Under the pieces are notes generated by a model. It was given only the letters and a program-made list of their open reading frames with translations. It ran no database searches and was not told the DNA's origin. From Sarcophilus harrisii (Eukaryota; Chordata; Mammalia; Dasyuromorphia; Dasyuridae): a stretch of 64,000 nucleotides of DNA. Every line of letters starts with the position of its first letter. Position 1 is the stretch's first letter. The stretch is taken from assembly GCF_902635505.1 (NCBI RefSeq), contig NC_045428.1, positions 228,424,107 through 228,488,106 of the forward strand, read 5' to 3'. The translations under genes were made by a program, and so were the position numbers. This document shows positions 10,532 through 21,828 of the stretch, piece after piece.

Positions 10532-11680
10532 TTATTCATATTCAATATTTTAAAATTACCAACAAAAGGAAAAGTATTAACAGAAAGGCAATGTCTGTTG
10601 CAAGAATCTTCAAGCAGACCTCAGATTATTTCTGAGAAGGAAAGAATTGATCTGGACTAATGTGATCTTAAAAGTATTTCCTAATGCTTAAACTTGAGTG
10701 CATTTAATTACAATTTCCTTGTGCATGGGGATCATTCACTGGACTATTAATATTTAATTTTAAGTCTAGATAATGAGACATTGGGGGCCATTGGCCTTCA
10801 GTGATTTGCCTCAGTCAGGAAAAGCCCAAGTCATCAGTGTACAAATGTGAAGTTATTGAAAATAGCCCCAGGCTCCATTTGAAATTTTGAAGCTTTATAT
10901 TTCAACCAATCTACATAATGTTTGTTTTCATTTTACAGGGTAATGCTGGTACCATGGGACGGCCTTTTTTTCTTTTCAGGGTATAGTGTGTTTCCTTTTC
11001 TCTGTCTTCAAATCCTAAAACAGCCCCTCCATATCATTGATGGAAATACTCCACAGGCAGAATGGAACTAGTATAGACATTGATTGGCATCTTATTAAGG
11101 AGGAGCTAATTCTGGGAATCTTTTGTCTATTTTAGACAAATGTCTTCTGCTACTAATTTAAGATTTGAAAAGTAAAATGTTTCACAAAGGAGGAGAACAA
11201 TGAGTTTTAGATCCTATTAAATGCTAAGCATTTAACCTTTTTAAAGCTAAAATCACTGAGTACATCCTCAGGAGGTTTCTAGTCTTTTTTGAGTCTTTGT
11301 CAACTTAGATTAAAAATAGACTAGAAGAAAAACTACTCATGAGTAGAATCACAAGGAACTCAAGTTTAAATTCATGTTTCTCCTTCTGTGCTTAGCATTA
11401 GGGAAGCCACAGAGATTTGCTATAACACAATCCTTATCCTAGTGTATTTTACAAAGCATCTTATAATAGGTGGAACACTAAGGATTCATAGGTGAAATAT
11501 TCAAACAAGCATCAAGACAGGGATTATCATGCAAACCAGTGGCCTACAGTAGGGTTGATGACACTCAAGATAGATTCAATGAAAGATTAGATTTTAAAAT
11601 TTCATAGATTATTAATGTATTTCTATTGTTGTGTGTACAATATATTTATATAGGTATGTTATTTGTTTTTTTTTTTCCTA
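10532..11680. other. No recognisable repeat
   Basis: About 1.1 kb without a repeat family I can name. Complexity is normal. It could contain single-copy non-coding sequence; I see no ORF worth noting. Confidence 0.4.
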
Positions 11681-11681
11681 G

Positions 11682-11821
11682 CCTAGAAATGGAAGGAATA
11701 TTGAAAATAATGGCCATTACAACATTCAAAAGGTGACTAAACTATCTCATTTTTATTTTTGATCTGTAAAGAAAATGTTATAAAGAATTAAACTGTCCTC
11801 TTTTAGGGAAATAAAACAAAG
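11682..11821 (+). other. Second candidate micro-exon pair (unproven)
   Basis: Segment 11682-11732 (51 bp) follows a long T tract ending cctag and reads PRNGRNIENNGHYNIQK in frame 1. It ends aag|gtgact, a weak donor. After 74 bases, segment 11807-11821 (15 bp, GNKTK) follows ctgtcctcttttag and ends aag|gtaatt. Both lengths are multiples of three, as in the pair at 3.0-3.2 kb. No known protein is recognised, and chance is a serious alternative. Confidence 0.15.
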
Positions 11822-11874
11822 GTAATTTTATCATCAGTATCTATAATTCAATTTAATCTAATTAATTTTAATAA

Positions 11875-12830
11875 TTGATTAATTGCTACATATTAGATAT
11901 TGTGTTAGATTCTAGGAATAGAAAGATAAAGTGAGACACTATTCTTGATCTTAAGAAACTGATAATATGGAGATAATTTCTGGAGAAATATGACAGTTAT
12001 ACAAAAAGCTATGAGACATGACAGAACATGATCCATGCAAAAGAAAAACTCTATAATTTCATATATACATATACATATGTGTGTGTATGTATGTGTATGT
12101 GTTTGTGTGTATAAAATATACTCAACCTCATATAGTTGCTAGGAGAAATGAAAGGAGGAAAATAGCACTTTTGATTGTGGGTGGAAGAGCACCTTAGGAA
12201 AGGCTTCACTGAAAATGTAGCAGCTGAGATAGATCATATAGAAAAGGAATGATCTCCAAATATAGAGATTATCACACACAAAAAAGTCATAGAGATGAGA
12301 GTAAACAGGATGAGACTAGGGAGCAATGAAGAAATGATTCAGTTTAGAAGAAATGTAGAGTGTGTGATGGTGAATAGTGTGGAATGAAGCTGGAAAGGCA
12401 TATGAAGGACAGATTGTGAAGGACTTTGAATGATAAGACACAAATTTCTATCTTTTCTAGAGGCAAGTGATCAGAATGGGGCCATTAAGAAAACATCGGT
12501 GAAAGCATGAAGGATGGTTTAAAAAGGGGAAAGACTAGAGGCAGGAAGATCAGTGTACTAGGAAGAAGGCTACTAAAATGATTTAGTCACAAGAGACAGC
12601 GAGTATGAATAAAGTTGCTTGCAGTTGGAATGAGAGCTATTGCAAAGGCAAAATTGACAAGACTTAATAACTGACTTGGGATATTAAAAAATGATTTAAG
12701 CTTTTGAGCTGAGTTTTTGGGGAAATGGTGGTACTATTAATAGAAATGGAAAACCTAGAAAAAGGGATAAGTTTTAGATGGAAGATATAAATTCTTGAGT
12801 CAATAGGGAATCCACATGAAAATTAACATG
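11875..12830 (-). mobile_element. L2 LINE 3' region
   Basis: Antisense L2: the terminal motif lies near 11885 (acatattagatattgtgttag), then blocks like ggaaaggcttcactgaaaat, gacagattgtgaaggacttt and agaggcaggaagatcagtg. It holds a small TG/TA array at 12060-12115. No coding capacity remains. Confidence 0.7.
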
Positions 12831-12887
12831 AAACAAAGTGAGTGTTATTTTGAAAGGCATTAAAGTATCTGATGAAATAATTCATAA

Positions 12888-13020
12888 GATTATAGATATC
12901 AAACTGAAAAGGACCTCAAAAAGCATATAATCTAACACTTTCATTTAATAGATAAGGTCCAGAAAGATTAAGACATTTATCCCATCATATAGGAAGCAAG
13001 GGTCAGAACCAGTAACGCAG
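12888..13020 (-). mobile_element. MIR3-type SINE fragment
   Basis: Antisense: attatagatatcaaactg, aggacctcaaaaagca, tcatttaatagataaggtcc and a degraded gacttgcccaaggtc block. Confidence 0.55.
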
Positions 13021-13424
13021 GTGCGTTGTGCCTCCAAATCCAGCATGGACTCTCTCCCTCTACCCTATTTCTTTCTTTCTTACATGTGTCTTTGCTATAC
13101 ATGTTGCTTATACATTGGCTTATCAAGTAGACCAATTCTGCAATACTAACTGTTCATCAACTCAAAGACAAATTGGCACTAGTAACTGCTCAGTGCATGG
13201 GAAATGTTATAAGATTATCAGCCTTATCCTAAATTCCTTGCTTGGAAGTTTATAGTATGTGTGAAAAATTGCTCTAAGACAGAGGACCTCATTAAGAAAA
13301 GCCTCTGTGAAATCCCACTCATCACTTATTGCCATGGAGAAAGTCAAGTCCTGCCTACTGTGCCCAAAGTTCATGGCTTTTGTTGATCATGGACTAGAAG
13401 ATAATGTAGGGCAGGAAATCCTTT
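13021..13424. other. No recognisable feature
   Basis: A plus-strand ORF of 75 codons lies at 13028-13255 but has no family motif. Nothing else stands out. Confidence 0.4.
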
Positions 13425-13512
13425 CCTTCTTGTGTTTGTATTTGCAGCACTGAATATGGTTTCTGGCACATAATAATTACTTAATTTATACTTGTTGACT
13501 TGATTTGACTTG
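13425..13512 (+). mobile_element. L2/MIR 3' terminal fragment
   Basis: Shows the shared L2/MIR terminus: tggtttctggcacataataa followed by a ttaatttatacttgttgac tail (typical form cacatagtaggtgcttaata). Confidence 0.6.
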
Positions 13513-13844
13513 AAGGAGAATCTTTGTCAACAACTTGTGTGGGGACTCAGTGTAAATTTGGATCCAGGTGAAGCTCCTAGTAAACCATAATTGCAAATGC
13601 AGACAGCTATCCTGCTTGGGCCCTTTTTCTGGATGTAGCATCTTTCTTTAATAGTTGTGTGGAGGCAATCATACAATTACATATTTCTGTGAAAGAGTCC
13701 CAGGTTCCCCAGGATCAGATTGGAGGTATGGCCCAGTAGAGGTGATGACATTACACAGTTCTCAAAAAACCCAGCAATGACGGAGAAAATTTTAGAGACT
13801 ATTAAGAAAAGGAAGAATTATGGTAGAGTCAAAAGATTTAAGGT
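13513..13844. other. No recognisable feature
   Basis: Nothing I can name; a 76-codon ORF starts at 13720 and runs into the SINE that follows. Confidence 0.4.
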
Positions 13845-13970
13845 AAGGAGCATGGGTTCAAATCCAAGTTCCCTTCTCACAATCCATGATAGGTTGGGAA
13901 AGTCACTTAATCTCTCAAAGCCTCAATTCTCACATCTAAAAATAATCTGATGAGTTAAGTAAATTCCCTT
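13845..13970 (+). mobile_element. MIR3-type SINE fragment
   Basis: catgggttcaaatccaagtt, then gggaaagtcacttaatctct, gcctcaattctcacatctaa: the tRNA-to-core part of a diverged MIR3-type element. Confidence 0.55.
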
Positions 13971-14061
13971 CTATACCTTCCTCCTAATTGAAAAATCTGT
14001 TAAAATATACTCAAAGACTAGGAACTAGGACAAGGAAAATAAACTTGTTCATTTGAGTAAG

Positions 14062-14280
14062 TGAACAAGGTAACTAAGTGACACAGTGAATAGAACACCT
14101 GGAGCAGAAAGAACTGAATTTAAATCTGGCTTCTGATGATTATTAGCTGTGTGACCCTGGACAAGTTAGTTAATCTGTCTATAATAGTTTTTTCATCTCT
14201 AAAATTAAGACCTACATTCAAAGGTTGTTGTGAGGATAAAATGAGTTAATAGTTATAAAGCACTATAGGAATGCTAATTG
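14062..14280 (+). mobile_element. MIR-type CORE-SINE, full length
   Basis: Head gtaactaagtgacacagtga, core ttagctgtgtgaccctgga, the gttgttgtgaggataaaatg block and tataaagcactataggaatg end. Its A/T-poor tail continues directly into the pyrimidine tract. Confidence 0.78.
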
Positions 14281-14687
14281 TTCTTTTCTTCCTCCTTCTT
14301 CATCTTCTTCATCATCATCATTGTTTTCTTTTTTTTTTTTTGCTTCATTCTCTCCTTTATTTTCTTCATCTTTACTTCCTTTTCCTTCTTCTCCTTGTCA
14401 TCTTCATCATTATCTTTTTATCTTCTTTTTCTTTTTTCTTCTTCTCCATCATGTCTTCTTTATCACAATCTTCATCATTGTTGTCCTCTTTTTCTTTCCT
14501 CTCATCATTGCAATATTATTGTTGTCTTCTTTCTTCTTCTCTTCTGTCAATATCATCATCTTTTTCCTCTTCTTCCTCCTCTTTCCCTCTCCCTCCTCCT
14601 TCTGTCTCCCTCCTTCTCCTCTTCCTCTTCTCTCTCCTGTTCTTCCTCTTCTCCCTCCTTCTGCTCCTTCCTCTCCTCCTCTGTGAT
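14281..14687. repeat. 0.4-kb pyrimidine tract (TTC/TCC-rich)
   Basis: Nearly pure C and T on the plus strand for about 400 bases, in degenerate TTCTTC, TCATCA and TCCTCC units. It most likely grew from the tail of the SINE upstream. The four ORFs over it (85-168 codons, strings of S, F and L or of E and R) come from composition alone. Confidence 0.92.
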
Positions 14688-15771
14688 GCCCAAAATATTG
14701 AATCAGAGATGAGATGCAGAGGGAATACCCAGCTGCAGGTGGAGAAACTCTGGATATTTACATCACATCTCATTTAGGCGCGCCATTTTAAATTTTGCTC
14801 ACATGATTGTGTAATATTGCCTCCTTTCTTGGGCTGACTCATTCCTGAGAGAGTTATGACCCAGATTTCATGTTTTTCTCTTTTCAGAATTTCATGGCAT
14901 GAACTGAGAGATCAACTTAATGACTGGGCAGAGCTGCTGCTGAGCTATTTTATACTTGCTAAGGACCTTTAATTTGCAGTGAGACAGCTTAGGATATTTG
15001 GCATTGTATAATAAAATAAAATTGTATTGTCTAAAGCTTTGATTTTTTTTCTCTTCTACAATTTATTAGAAAAGGAATCCAGATCAGTGTGATGTTAAGA
15101 GGTATAGGAGTTATATAACAAAGAGGGGAATTGATGTTTAATAATTAGAAAGTTGGAGAAGAGAAAGAAGGAGGAAAAAGGTGGCAGTAATGCCATCTTG
15201 AAGCCAAAGAAGACAGTCACCCTACACAGGAGCAATTTACAGAAAGTGATTATTCACAATATTTGGAATTATTATGGCCTATGCTCATACCTTCCTCTTA
15301 TCTCTATTGTACTGGGCTCTCATATTTGCATAGAATTATAGATTTTTCTATTAAATGAAATAGAAATGCTTTTTGTTTTTTGTTGTTCTGGAATGCAAAC
15401 ATAAAAAATAAGCTCCAAGGGCCTGTGGACTGTATATAAGCCACTTATACTAAATTCTCTGGTACAATGTTATTGGATATGAACTATGAATTGTATCCCC
15501 AGGGGTTATCCAAGAATTAGTAAATAGAGATCAAAGTTTTTGCTTTAGCTTTGTAATTAACTGGTTTATGACCAAAGAGGAGACACCTCTGAGCCTTAAT
15601 TATCTAACATATTGAAGAATATAACTAGAGGATTGCTAAGGCTCCTTCTATCCCTGAAAGAGTATGGTGCTTTCTTTTTTGATATATCACAACTTAATTA
15701 TTTCATAGTATTATCATATAAATGATAGGAGAAGCCAAAGCCCTTTTGAGAAGTATAATGAACTACTTTGT
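14688..15771. other. Unassigned, with a terminal-exon-like segment
   Basis: I recognise no repeat family over about 1.1 kb. It contains a GGCGCGCC octamer at about 14778, rare in DNA this AT-rich. It also contains the exon-like segment listed at 14888-15020. Confidence 0.4.
14888..15020 (+). other. Candidate terminal exon (unproven)
   Basis: A strong acceptor (gtttttctcttttcag) ends at 14887. The second frame is open for 27 codons, including WHELRDQLNDWAELLLSYF, and stops at about 14972. Two overlapping AATAAA motifs follow at 15010-15020. This arrangement is what a last coding exon looks like. I recognise no protein family and have no supporting transcript. The frame phase does not match the other exon-like segments at 3 and 11.7 kb. 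Confidence 0.18.
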
Positions 15772-16205
15772 GATCCAGCATTGTCAATACTGGTTCTGTA
15801 TTCCAAAGAGATCAAAAATGAGAGGAAAGGATCTACATGTGCAAAAGTGTTTATAGCAACTCTTTTTGTAGTAGCAAGGAATTCAAAACTGAATAGATGT
15901 CCATCAATTGGGGAATGACTGAATAAGTTATAGAATATGAATATAATGGAACATTATTATTCTGCAAGAAACGTTGAGCAGGTTGATTTCAGAAAAGCCT
16001 GGAAAGATATACATGAACTCATGCTCAGTGAAGTGAGCAGAATCAGGAGAACATTGCACCTAATAACAGCAAAATCATATGATGATCAACTGTGGTAGAC
16101 TTAGCTCTTCTCAACAGTGTGGCGATCCAAAACAATTCCAATAAACTTGGATAGAAAATGCTAAAAAGAATTAGGAAGATTGAATGCAGTTCAAAGCATA
16201 CTATA
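15772..16205 (+). mobile_element. L1 ORF2 C-terminal/3' fragment
   Basis: Sense L1: gatccagcattgtcaatact, ttccaaagagatcaaaaatg, gatgtccatcaattgggga, atgactgaataagttataga, then aagcctggaaagatatacat and ctcatgctcagtgaagtgag, the DNA for the (R/K)-WRDLHELMLSE-like end of ORF2p. It is truncated on both sides; the canonical 3' UTR is not visible. Confidence 0.8.
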
Positions 16206-16389
16206 TTTAACCTCTGTACCATCTAGCCACCACCCCCCCCCACCCCATTTGTAGTTTTCTAAGTCAATTTGTGGCAGCAGAGACCAGTTTCTCTTTCAGT
16301 TTGACACTACTGGTCCAAGGTATTGACAAGTTAAGGGAGCCAATATGTGTCAATAATAGTAACAACACCAATGATAGTAATGACAATGA

Positions 16390-16640
16390 AGATGATGATA
16401 GCTAATATTTATATAATGTTTTATGATTTGCAAAGCACTTTACCTATGTTATTTGATTTGGTCTTCATGATAATTTTGTGAGCTAGGTGTTATCGTCCCC
16501 ATTTTATAGATGAAGAAACTGAGGCTGAGAGGTTAAGTGATTTGTCCAGAATCAGACATCTAGTGAGTGTCTGAAGCACAGTTTGAGTTCAGGTTTTCTG
16601 ACTCCTAAGGATCTACCTATTTGTACTACTCGGCTGTCCA
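16390..16640 (-). mobile_element. MIR SINE, near full length
   Basis: Antisense MIR: gctaatatttatataatg, ttgcaaagcactttacctat, ttttatagatgaagaaactg, gttaagtgatttgtccaga, and the tRNA-like end tgtactactcggctgtc. Confidence 0.82.
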
Positions 16641-16734
16641 TGGTCAGATGGGGTGGGAGGTGATCCTATGCCCTTTTTCTACCTATTATGCTATGTTGCC
16701 TTTCCACCTAGCTGTAGTATATGGGTAACCATGA

Positions 16735-16952
16735 GAGACAGAATTTTGTAATGGATAGAAAATTGACCAACAGGAATATTCAGGTTTGAGTCCTGTGGTT
16801 GACATAATTTGTGCTGGCTTTATACTAGTCAGGCAAATCCTATGCCCCATGTAAGCCTCTTTATGCTGTAGAACAGATGCCAATCTTGTTTGATACAGGA
16901 AATTTTCTCACTAGAGATGTTCTATATGCTTATGAAATTACAGGTCTGGTAA
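16735..16952 (+). mobile_element. MIR3/THER1-type SINE, near full length
   Basis: Head attttgtaatggatagaaaa, ttcaggtttgagtcctg, then the 3' extension ending tgcttatgaaattacaggtc, matching the family copies at 9.2 (antisense) and 63.5 kb. Confidence 0.6.
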
Positions 16953-17539
16953 AAAAAAAAAAAGTGCCTTCTTGACAAAAAAAAAATCATTTCTGTTCTT
17001 TCAAGCATGGCACTCTGAATCAGCACATTCCATGCATGAACATATTGGTAAGGTTGGCAGACATCATTTTCTACTCTAATTTTGCTGATGGAAAATCTGA
17101 GTCAAAGAAAGGGCCTTGTCCTTTAACAGGTTCTTAGTATTAATGTTCCAGGGTTTTGAACTGGTCCCAGGAATGTTTGCAAATCTAGTATCATGTTGAA
17201 TCAAATCAGAAAAAGGCACAGAAATAGTCTCTGCTGTCAAGGAGCCAATGTGGTTAAAGATCTGGGCTGATAGTTTGCTGTTTTCACTAATTTTACTTGC
17301 TGATTTGGTGCTAGTTGAGCCAGCATAGCAAATTCAGGGACTAGTTTGGGGATTGGGAAGAAGCCTGATCCTCGTCATTTGTTTTGCCTCTTTCCACCAT
17401 AATCACCAACCCTATCTGCATAAAGGTAGACTCTGAATATTGATCCTTCTTATTCTGCTGAGGAGATAAAACCTGGGCCCAGGCAGAGAATGCTAAAATT
17501 CTCTTGATAGAAGAACAAGAACCAGCAATGTCCTGGAAC
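16953..17539. other. No recognisable feature
   Basis: Two short poly-A runs near 16950-16990; otherwise nothing I can name. Confidence 0.4.
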
Positions 17540-17755
17540 CAATTTAGATTGGCATAGAGAAGCTGATTAATTGTTAAATTTTCGTTGTATTTATACCTCA
17601 GAAATTGTCAGATGCTACAAATCAGTGACTGATTTGTTGTTTGTTAAATTATCTGAACTTAAAAAAGTGATGGAGAAAATATTAATAATATGTTTTAAAC
17701 TTAAAAGTATGTAGACTTCTTTCTAGCTAGAAAACTGATTGTTAAATATTTACTA
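17540..17755 (+). repeat. Unclassified interspersed repeat, copy 2
   Basis: Collinear with 105-325. This copy keeps cagatgctacaaatcagtga, aagtgatggagaaaatatta and gattgttaaatatttac. Family unknown. Confidence 0.55.
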
Positions 17756-19351
17756 GTTAAATATTTGCCACTGAAAGAATGCTTTGTTCCAAGCAAAGGT
17801 AGCTGGAGTGACACCTTATCTGGGTTTCAACCATGGTCTCACCCCTACATTTTATAACTTTGGGTATGTTTGAGTGAGAGAGAGGAAAGGTGGCAGAAAT
17901 AAACACTTGTTCAAGGACTCTGGACATGGGTCTTGGCCCTTCCTACCTGTTCTTCCTTGACCCCAAACATTTGCTTTCCCCACCCCCCTTCTCCATTCTT
18001 CTTGAGAACCTGGCTACAGGTGGAAAGGGCTGAAACCCTTTTAGAATTGCTTAATTTTTAAATTTGGCATCTTTGATACCAATGGGATGTCCTTTCTTCT
18101 CTATACACTGCTGTCAGAAACTGGGGTGCTTGTTCCTCTGGTCCTGGGCCATTTTCCTACTTTGGAGTTTCCCTTTGGAAAGATATCCAATGCCAGTGAG
18201 TGCCAGATGGCTGAGGTCTTACTGAAGCTTGTAGTTAGCAACACGGCAGTCCTGTTTTGCCAAATTCTGTGCCAGATATCTAATATTTCTTTGGCAAAGG
18301 TTTAAAAATTGAAGCCTGCCATTACCATTATCATTTTCACTTTTGACTCAACTATAGTTTGAGTAAAAGGTATTCTGGATGTTGGGGTCCCAAAAGGACT
18401 TTAAGAAAAAAGGAAAATCATATTTATAGGAGGAAGTAAGAATGTTGATGGTTCTAACCCTTTCATCATTATTCTTCCATATCTAGACACTTAGCTGGGG
18501 GCCTGGGCACTCCTTAGCCATTTTGGAAGGAACAAATCAAAGCCAAAGTGACAAATTTTAAAGTCAGTGGTTCCTGGGACAAAGTCATACAAATCCTGCC
18601 CAGGTTATAACTTATACTAATAGATTATATTAATGGACTCTTTGAAAGGAACTCAGCAGAGGGACACAAATAATTATTTATTTTTTTGGATAGTTGAACT
18701 ATCATAAGAACACATAAACCACTAGTCCTTCCTGCAAATGAGCTCTTCTGTCCAGGAATCCTTACTGAGGAAGGGTATGTATCAACCTCAGAGTCCTCTG
18801 GCTTTCAAAAAGTCTAACTTGAGCACAAAAATTTTCCATTTGTCGAGCCAATCTCTTATGCAAAAGGGAGAGACTGTCTCACAACTGACAGACATCACCT
18901 CACTACTTTTTCCCAGTAAGATGTCCAACATTAGAGACTGAATGCCAAACCACTACTGTCAATAAAACCAAAGCTACAACTCAGCTACCATTTACAGCAT
19001 CCTTGGAATAAAAACTATTTTTTTATTATGCATATGGGTGTGTATTTTTTAAAATTTAGACTGGTTTCCTATGGAAAGAAGGCCTATGAAATCACTGTCT
19101 AAGTGTTTCTTCAAATACATTTGATCTCAAGAACTAATTTCATTCAAATAGAGAGAAAAATGTTCTGTCCTAGATCATACAGATCCTGCTGCCTCTGTAA
19201 CCATGACCCAACTGGCTCAAGAGGTGGAGAAGGTCTTTGAAGAAAGTGGCCCTTTCATTGAGAGAGACTAATTTGCAGCCTATAGCTCAGCAAAACCATC
19301 ATATTTGATAATCCTATTCAAGGGTAGGAAAAAAATATGTAATAGAATGTA
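17756..19351. other. Unassigned 1.6-kb stretch
   Basis: No repeat family recognised. Two plus-strand ORFs (72 codons at 18087 and 67 at 18738) show no domain or signal. A short open segment near 19202 (starting MTQLAQEVEKVFEESG, 22 codons) is tidy but too short to call. Could be single-copy DNA or an unrecognised element. Confidence 0.35.
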
Positions 19352-19525
19352 AGAGCATGAATAGGTCATAGACCTTATCTGGTCTAACCCCACAAATTTT
19401 GCAAGTCATATAACTGAGTTCCTGAGAAGTTAAGTGACTTATTTAAGGTCAAACAGGGAGTGACAGGGGTAAGACTTGAACCCAGGACACATGATTTCCA
19501 GGAAGCTATCAGCTATACCACTTTT
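19352..19525 (-). mobile_element. MIR3-type SINE
   Basis: Antisense: gaccttatctggtctaaccc, gagaagttaagtgacttatt, aagacttgaacccaggacac, and a degraded head. Confidence 0.65.
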
Positions 19526-19887
19526 CCTTTCAGTGCTTTTTTACCTGACCTCTTCTTGATATTACCTCTATTTTGATGCTCCTCTCAGGTGTCCAGAACT
19601 CTTCTTCTCTTCCCTGGTTGCTAATGGTTTCTCACTTATATACTCTTCCTTGGAAAACTTCTATGATTATTATTTATCACTTTCCTCTTCCAAACAAAAC
19701 TACTTTGTTCCATTCCCTCTGATTTCTATGCTTTGCTATAAAAGTCATAGAGGGGAACTCAAAGCCCAGATCTTGTTGCTCCATTGCAGAGAAATAGAAA
19801 TTGGAGGAAAAGACTGAGGTTTACTTTGTTACCACCACATGACTCTGCCAAGAGATTTTTGTTCCTGCCTTTCTTTATCCCATTGTA

Positions 19888-20140
19888 TTTTTGTTGTTTG
19901 GTCATTTCAGTCCTGTCTGACTCTTCATGACCCCATCTGGGGTTTTCTTAGCAAAAATACTGGACTGGTTTGCCATTTTCTTCTCCAACTCATTTTATAG
20001 ACAAGGAAACTGAGGTAAACCAGTTTAAGTGACCTGCCAAAAGTTACACAACTTGTAAGGGCCTAAAGCCAGTTCTGAAATCAGATTTTTCTGACCACAG
20101 GTCCAGACCTCTCCACACTGTGCTACTCATCTGCCCTTCC
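19888..20140 (-). mobile_element. MAR1-type CORE-SINE, near full length
   Basis: Antisense MAR1: gttgtttggtcatttcagtc, tcttcatgaccccatctggg, cattttcttctccaactcat, caaggaaactgaggtaaac, and head at gctactcatctgccc. Confidence 0.9.
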
Positions 20141-20392
20141 TTTTAGAAGAACCAAAGAAAACCAAAGTGCATCAGATCCATGTAACTTTTGTGTCTGTAT
20201 AACTAATTGCCCCTTACCCCAAACGTTTTTGAGAGTCTAGGATGACTAGAAGAGAATTAAGCAGGGGTTACAAGAATCTTTAAATCATATATTTTTCTAG
20301 CACAGTGATTTCAGCTTTAATACACTAAGTGTATTAAAGATTTGCCTTCTTAAGAGTTAAAGATTCATCTTCCGGGCTATAAGATGAAAGAC

Positions 20393-20449
20393 AGACAGAC
20401 AGATGGGGGCGGAGAGAGAGAGAGAGAGACAGAGACAGAGAAGGAAGGG

Positions 20450-20505
<56 letters not shown>

Positions 20506-20600
20506 GACAGAGACAGAGAGAAGGAGGGGGAAAGACACATACGCAGACAAATACACAGACATACACATAAATACAGAGAGAGGAGGGAGGGAGAGAGCAG
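20393..20600. repeat. (GA)n-rich microsatellite
   Basis: GACA and GA units over about 200 bases. ORFs here on both strands (strings of RE/ER or SL) are artefacts. Confidence 0.93.
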
Positions 20601-20860
20601 TTACATAATTATGTACTAAGTGGAGTCATGCTTAGCAGTGTCAATGTGATCAGGAAAATTATCTAATAGCAAACATGAGACCAAAGGATTATTACTAAGG
20701 AGCAGCCTTAAGACAAAAACACTATTTGATGGAGATTCCATGTTACATGACAGCAGTAGATAGTGACTCATTGGGAGCTGTGTGATCATATAACTAAAGA
20801 CAGACATTAAGTGGCCTTGTGAAATTGAAAGTTGTGAATTGATCTTCGATATGTGTAATA

Positions 20861-20935
20861 TAGATATAGTTATTATAAATATAGACAATGTAGATATAGG
20901 TATTATAAATATAGATAATGTAGATATAGGTATTC
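20861..20935. repeat. 30-bp tandem repeat, 2.5 copies
   Basis: A 30-bp unit beginning tagatatag is repeated at 20861-20890 and 20891-20920, with half a unit to 20935. Copies differ at two positions. It gives the PISTLSIFI repeats of a fortuitous minus-strand ORF. Confidence 0.88.
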
Positions 20936-21380
20936 CTTTCACTTGTGCTCCTTTACCTGTACTTCCTAGGTAAATCCATTATTTCCACTGATGATATGTA
21001 TAATTGTAAGAGAATGTAATTCCTCTTTATGGGGGAATGTTATATTTCTGTTTATTGTAGTGTGGTTTAATGCCTTTGCCTTTGCTTTGACCTGATGGTG
21101 TCCTATGATTGACTGGCAAAGTAGATACATTCTTGGGAGTTTTTGAACATATGTATATTTTCTTAATATATTTGGATCCATAGAACACCTTCAATTTGGA
21201 GTACTTTGTCTAATGAAGTCCTACAGATAAGCTGGGGGTGCCCTCAAATGTTATAATGATAAATCAAGTAAGTTTCTAAGAGCTAATAGAAGCTTAATAT
21301 ATAACCTCTTCCAAGTATTCTTAGAATTATAGAATCAGACTTTAAAAGGACCATAGCATGGGAAAGGCAAATGGTGATAT

Positions 21381-21385
<5 letters not shown>
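20936..21385. other. No recognisable feature
   Basis: Nothing I can name before the AC array. Confidence 0.4.

Positions 21386-21412
<27 letters not shown>
21386..21412. repeat. (AC)n microsatellite
   Basis: About 13 AC units. Confidence 0.95.
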
Positions 21413-21416
<4 letters not shown>

Positions 21417-21419
21417 TAG

Positions 21420-21590
21420 GATCAGGAGGAAGGAAACATAATTTTTAGTCTCAGGTCTCCCACTATCTGGGTGATTTTGAGCATGTAATTTTATTTCTTT
21501 GAGTTTTAATTTCTTTGTTTAGCAAAGAAAGATTAGATTGGATGATCCCCAAGGTCTTATGCAGCTCTAAAATTCTAAACTTCTATTAGG
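21420..21590 (+). mobile_element. MIR3-type SINE
   Basis: tctcaggtctcccactatct, gtaattttatttctttgag, gattggatgatccccaaggt, cagctctaaaattctaaact. The 3' block is characteristic of this branch. Confidence 0.68.
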
Positions 21591-21639
21591 TCATTTGTGT
21601 TAACGTCTAATCCCATGAAGGTGTCTTCTTTACCACATT

Positions 21640-21822
21640 CTTGACAGCAAATACATTTCTATAGTGCATTAAGACTGACAAAGCATTTTCCCAATAATAA
21701 TTCTATTGTGTAAAGAGAGAAAATATTTTGTCCCCATTTTACAGGAGAAGAAAGTGAGGCTCAAAAAAGTCAAATGAGTTACACAAAGTCATAGATCTAA
21801 AAGGGAGAGACAAGATTTTAAG
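21640..21822 (-). mobile_element. MIR SINE fragment
   Basis: Antisense: tatagtgcattaagactgac, aaagcattttcccaataata, ccccattttacaggagaaga, then a degraded head. Confidence 0.68.
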
Positions 21823-21828
21823 GAACAT

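Noticed and set aside
10925-10960. tttcattttacag followed by ggtaatgctggtacc as a splice acceptor
   Set aside because: Good acceptor but no matching donor or convincing open segment downstream.
14271-14777. 168-codon plus ORF and its overlapping ORFs
   Set aside because: Amino-acid strings of S, F and L come from a pyrimidine tract; no domain and no start context.
20334-20608. ORFs rich in SL or RE on both strands
   Set aside because: They translate a (GA)n microsatellite.
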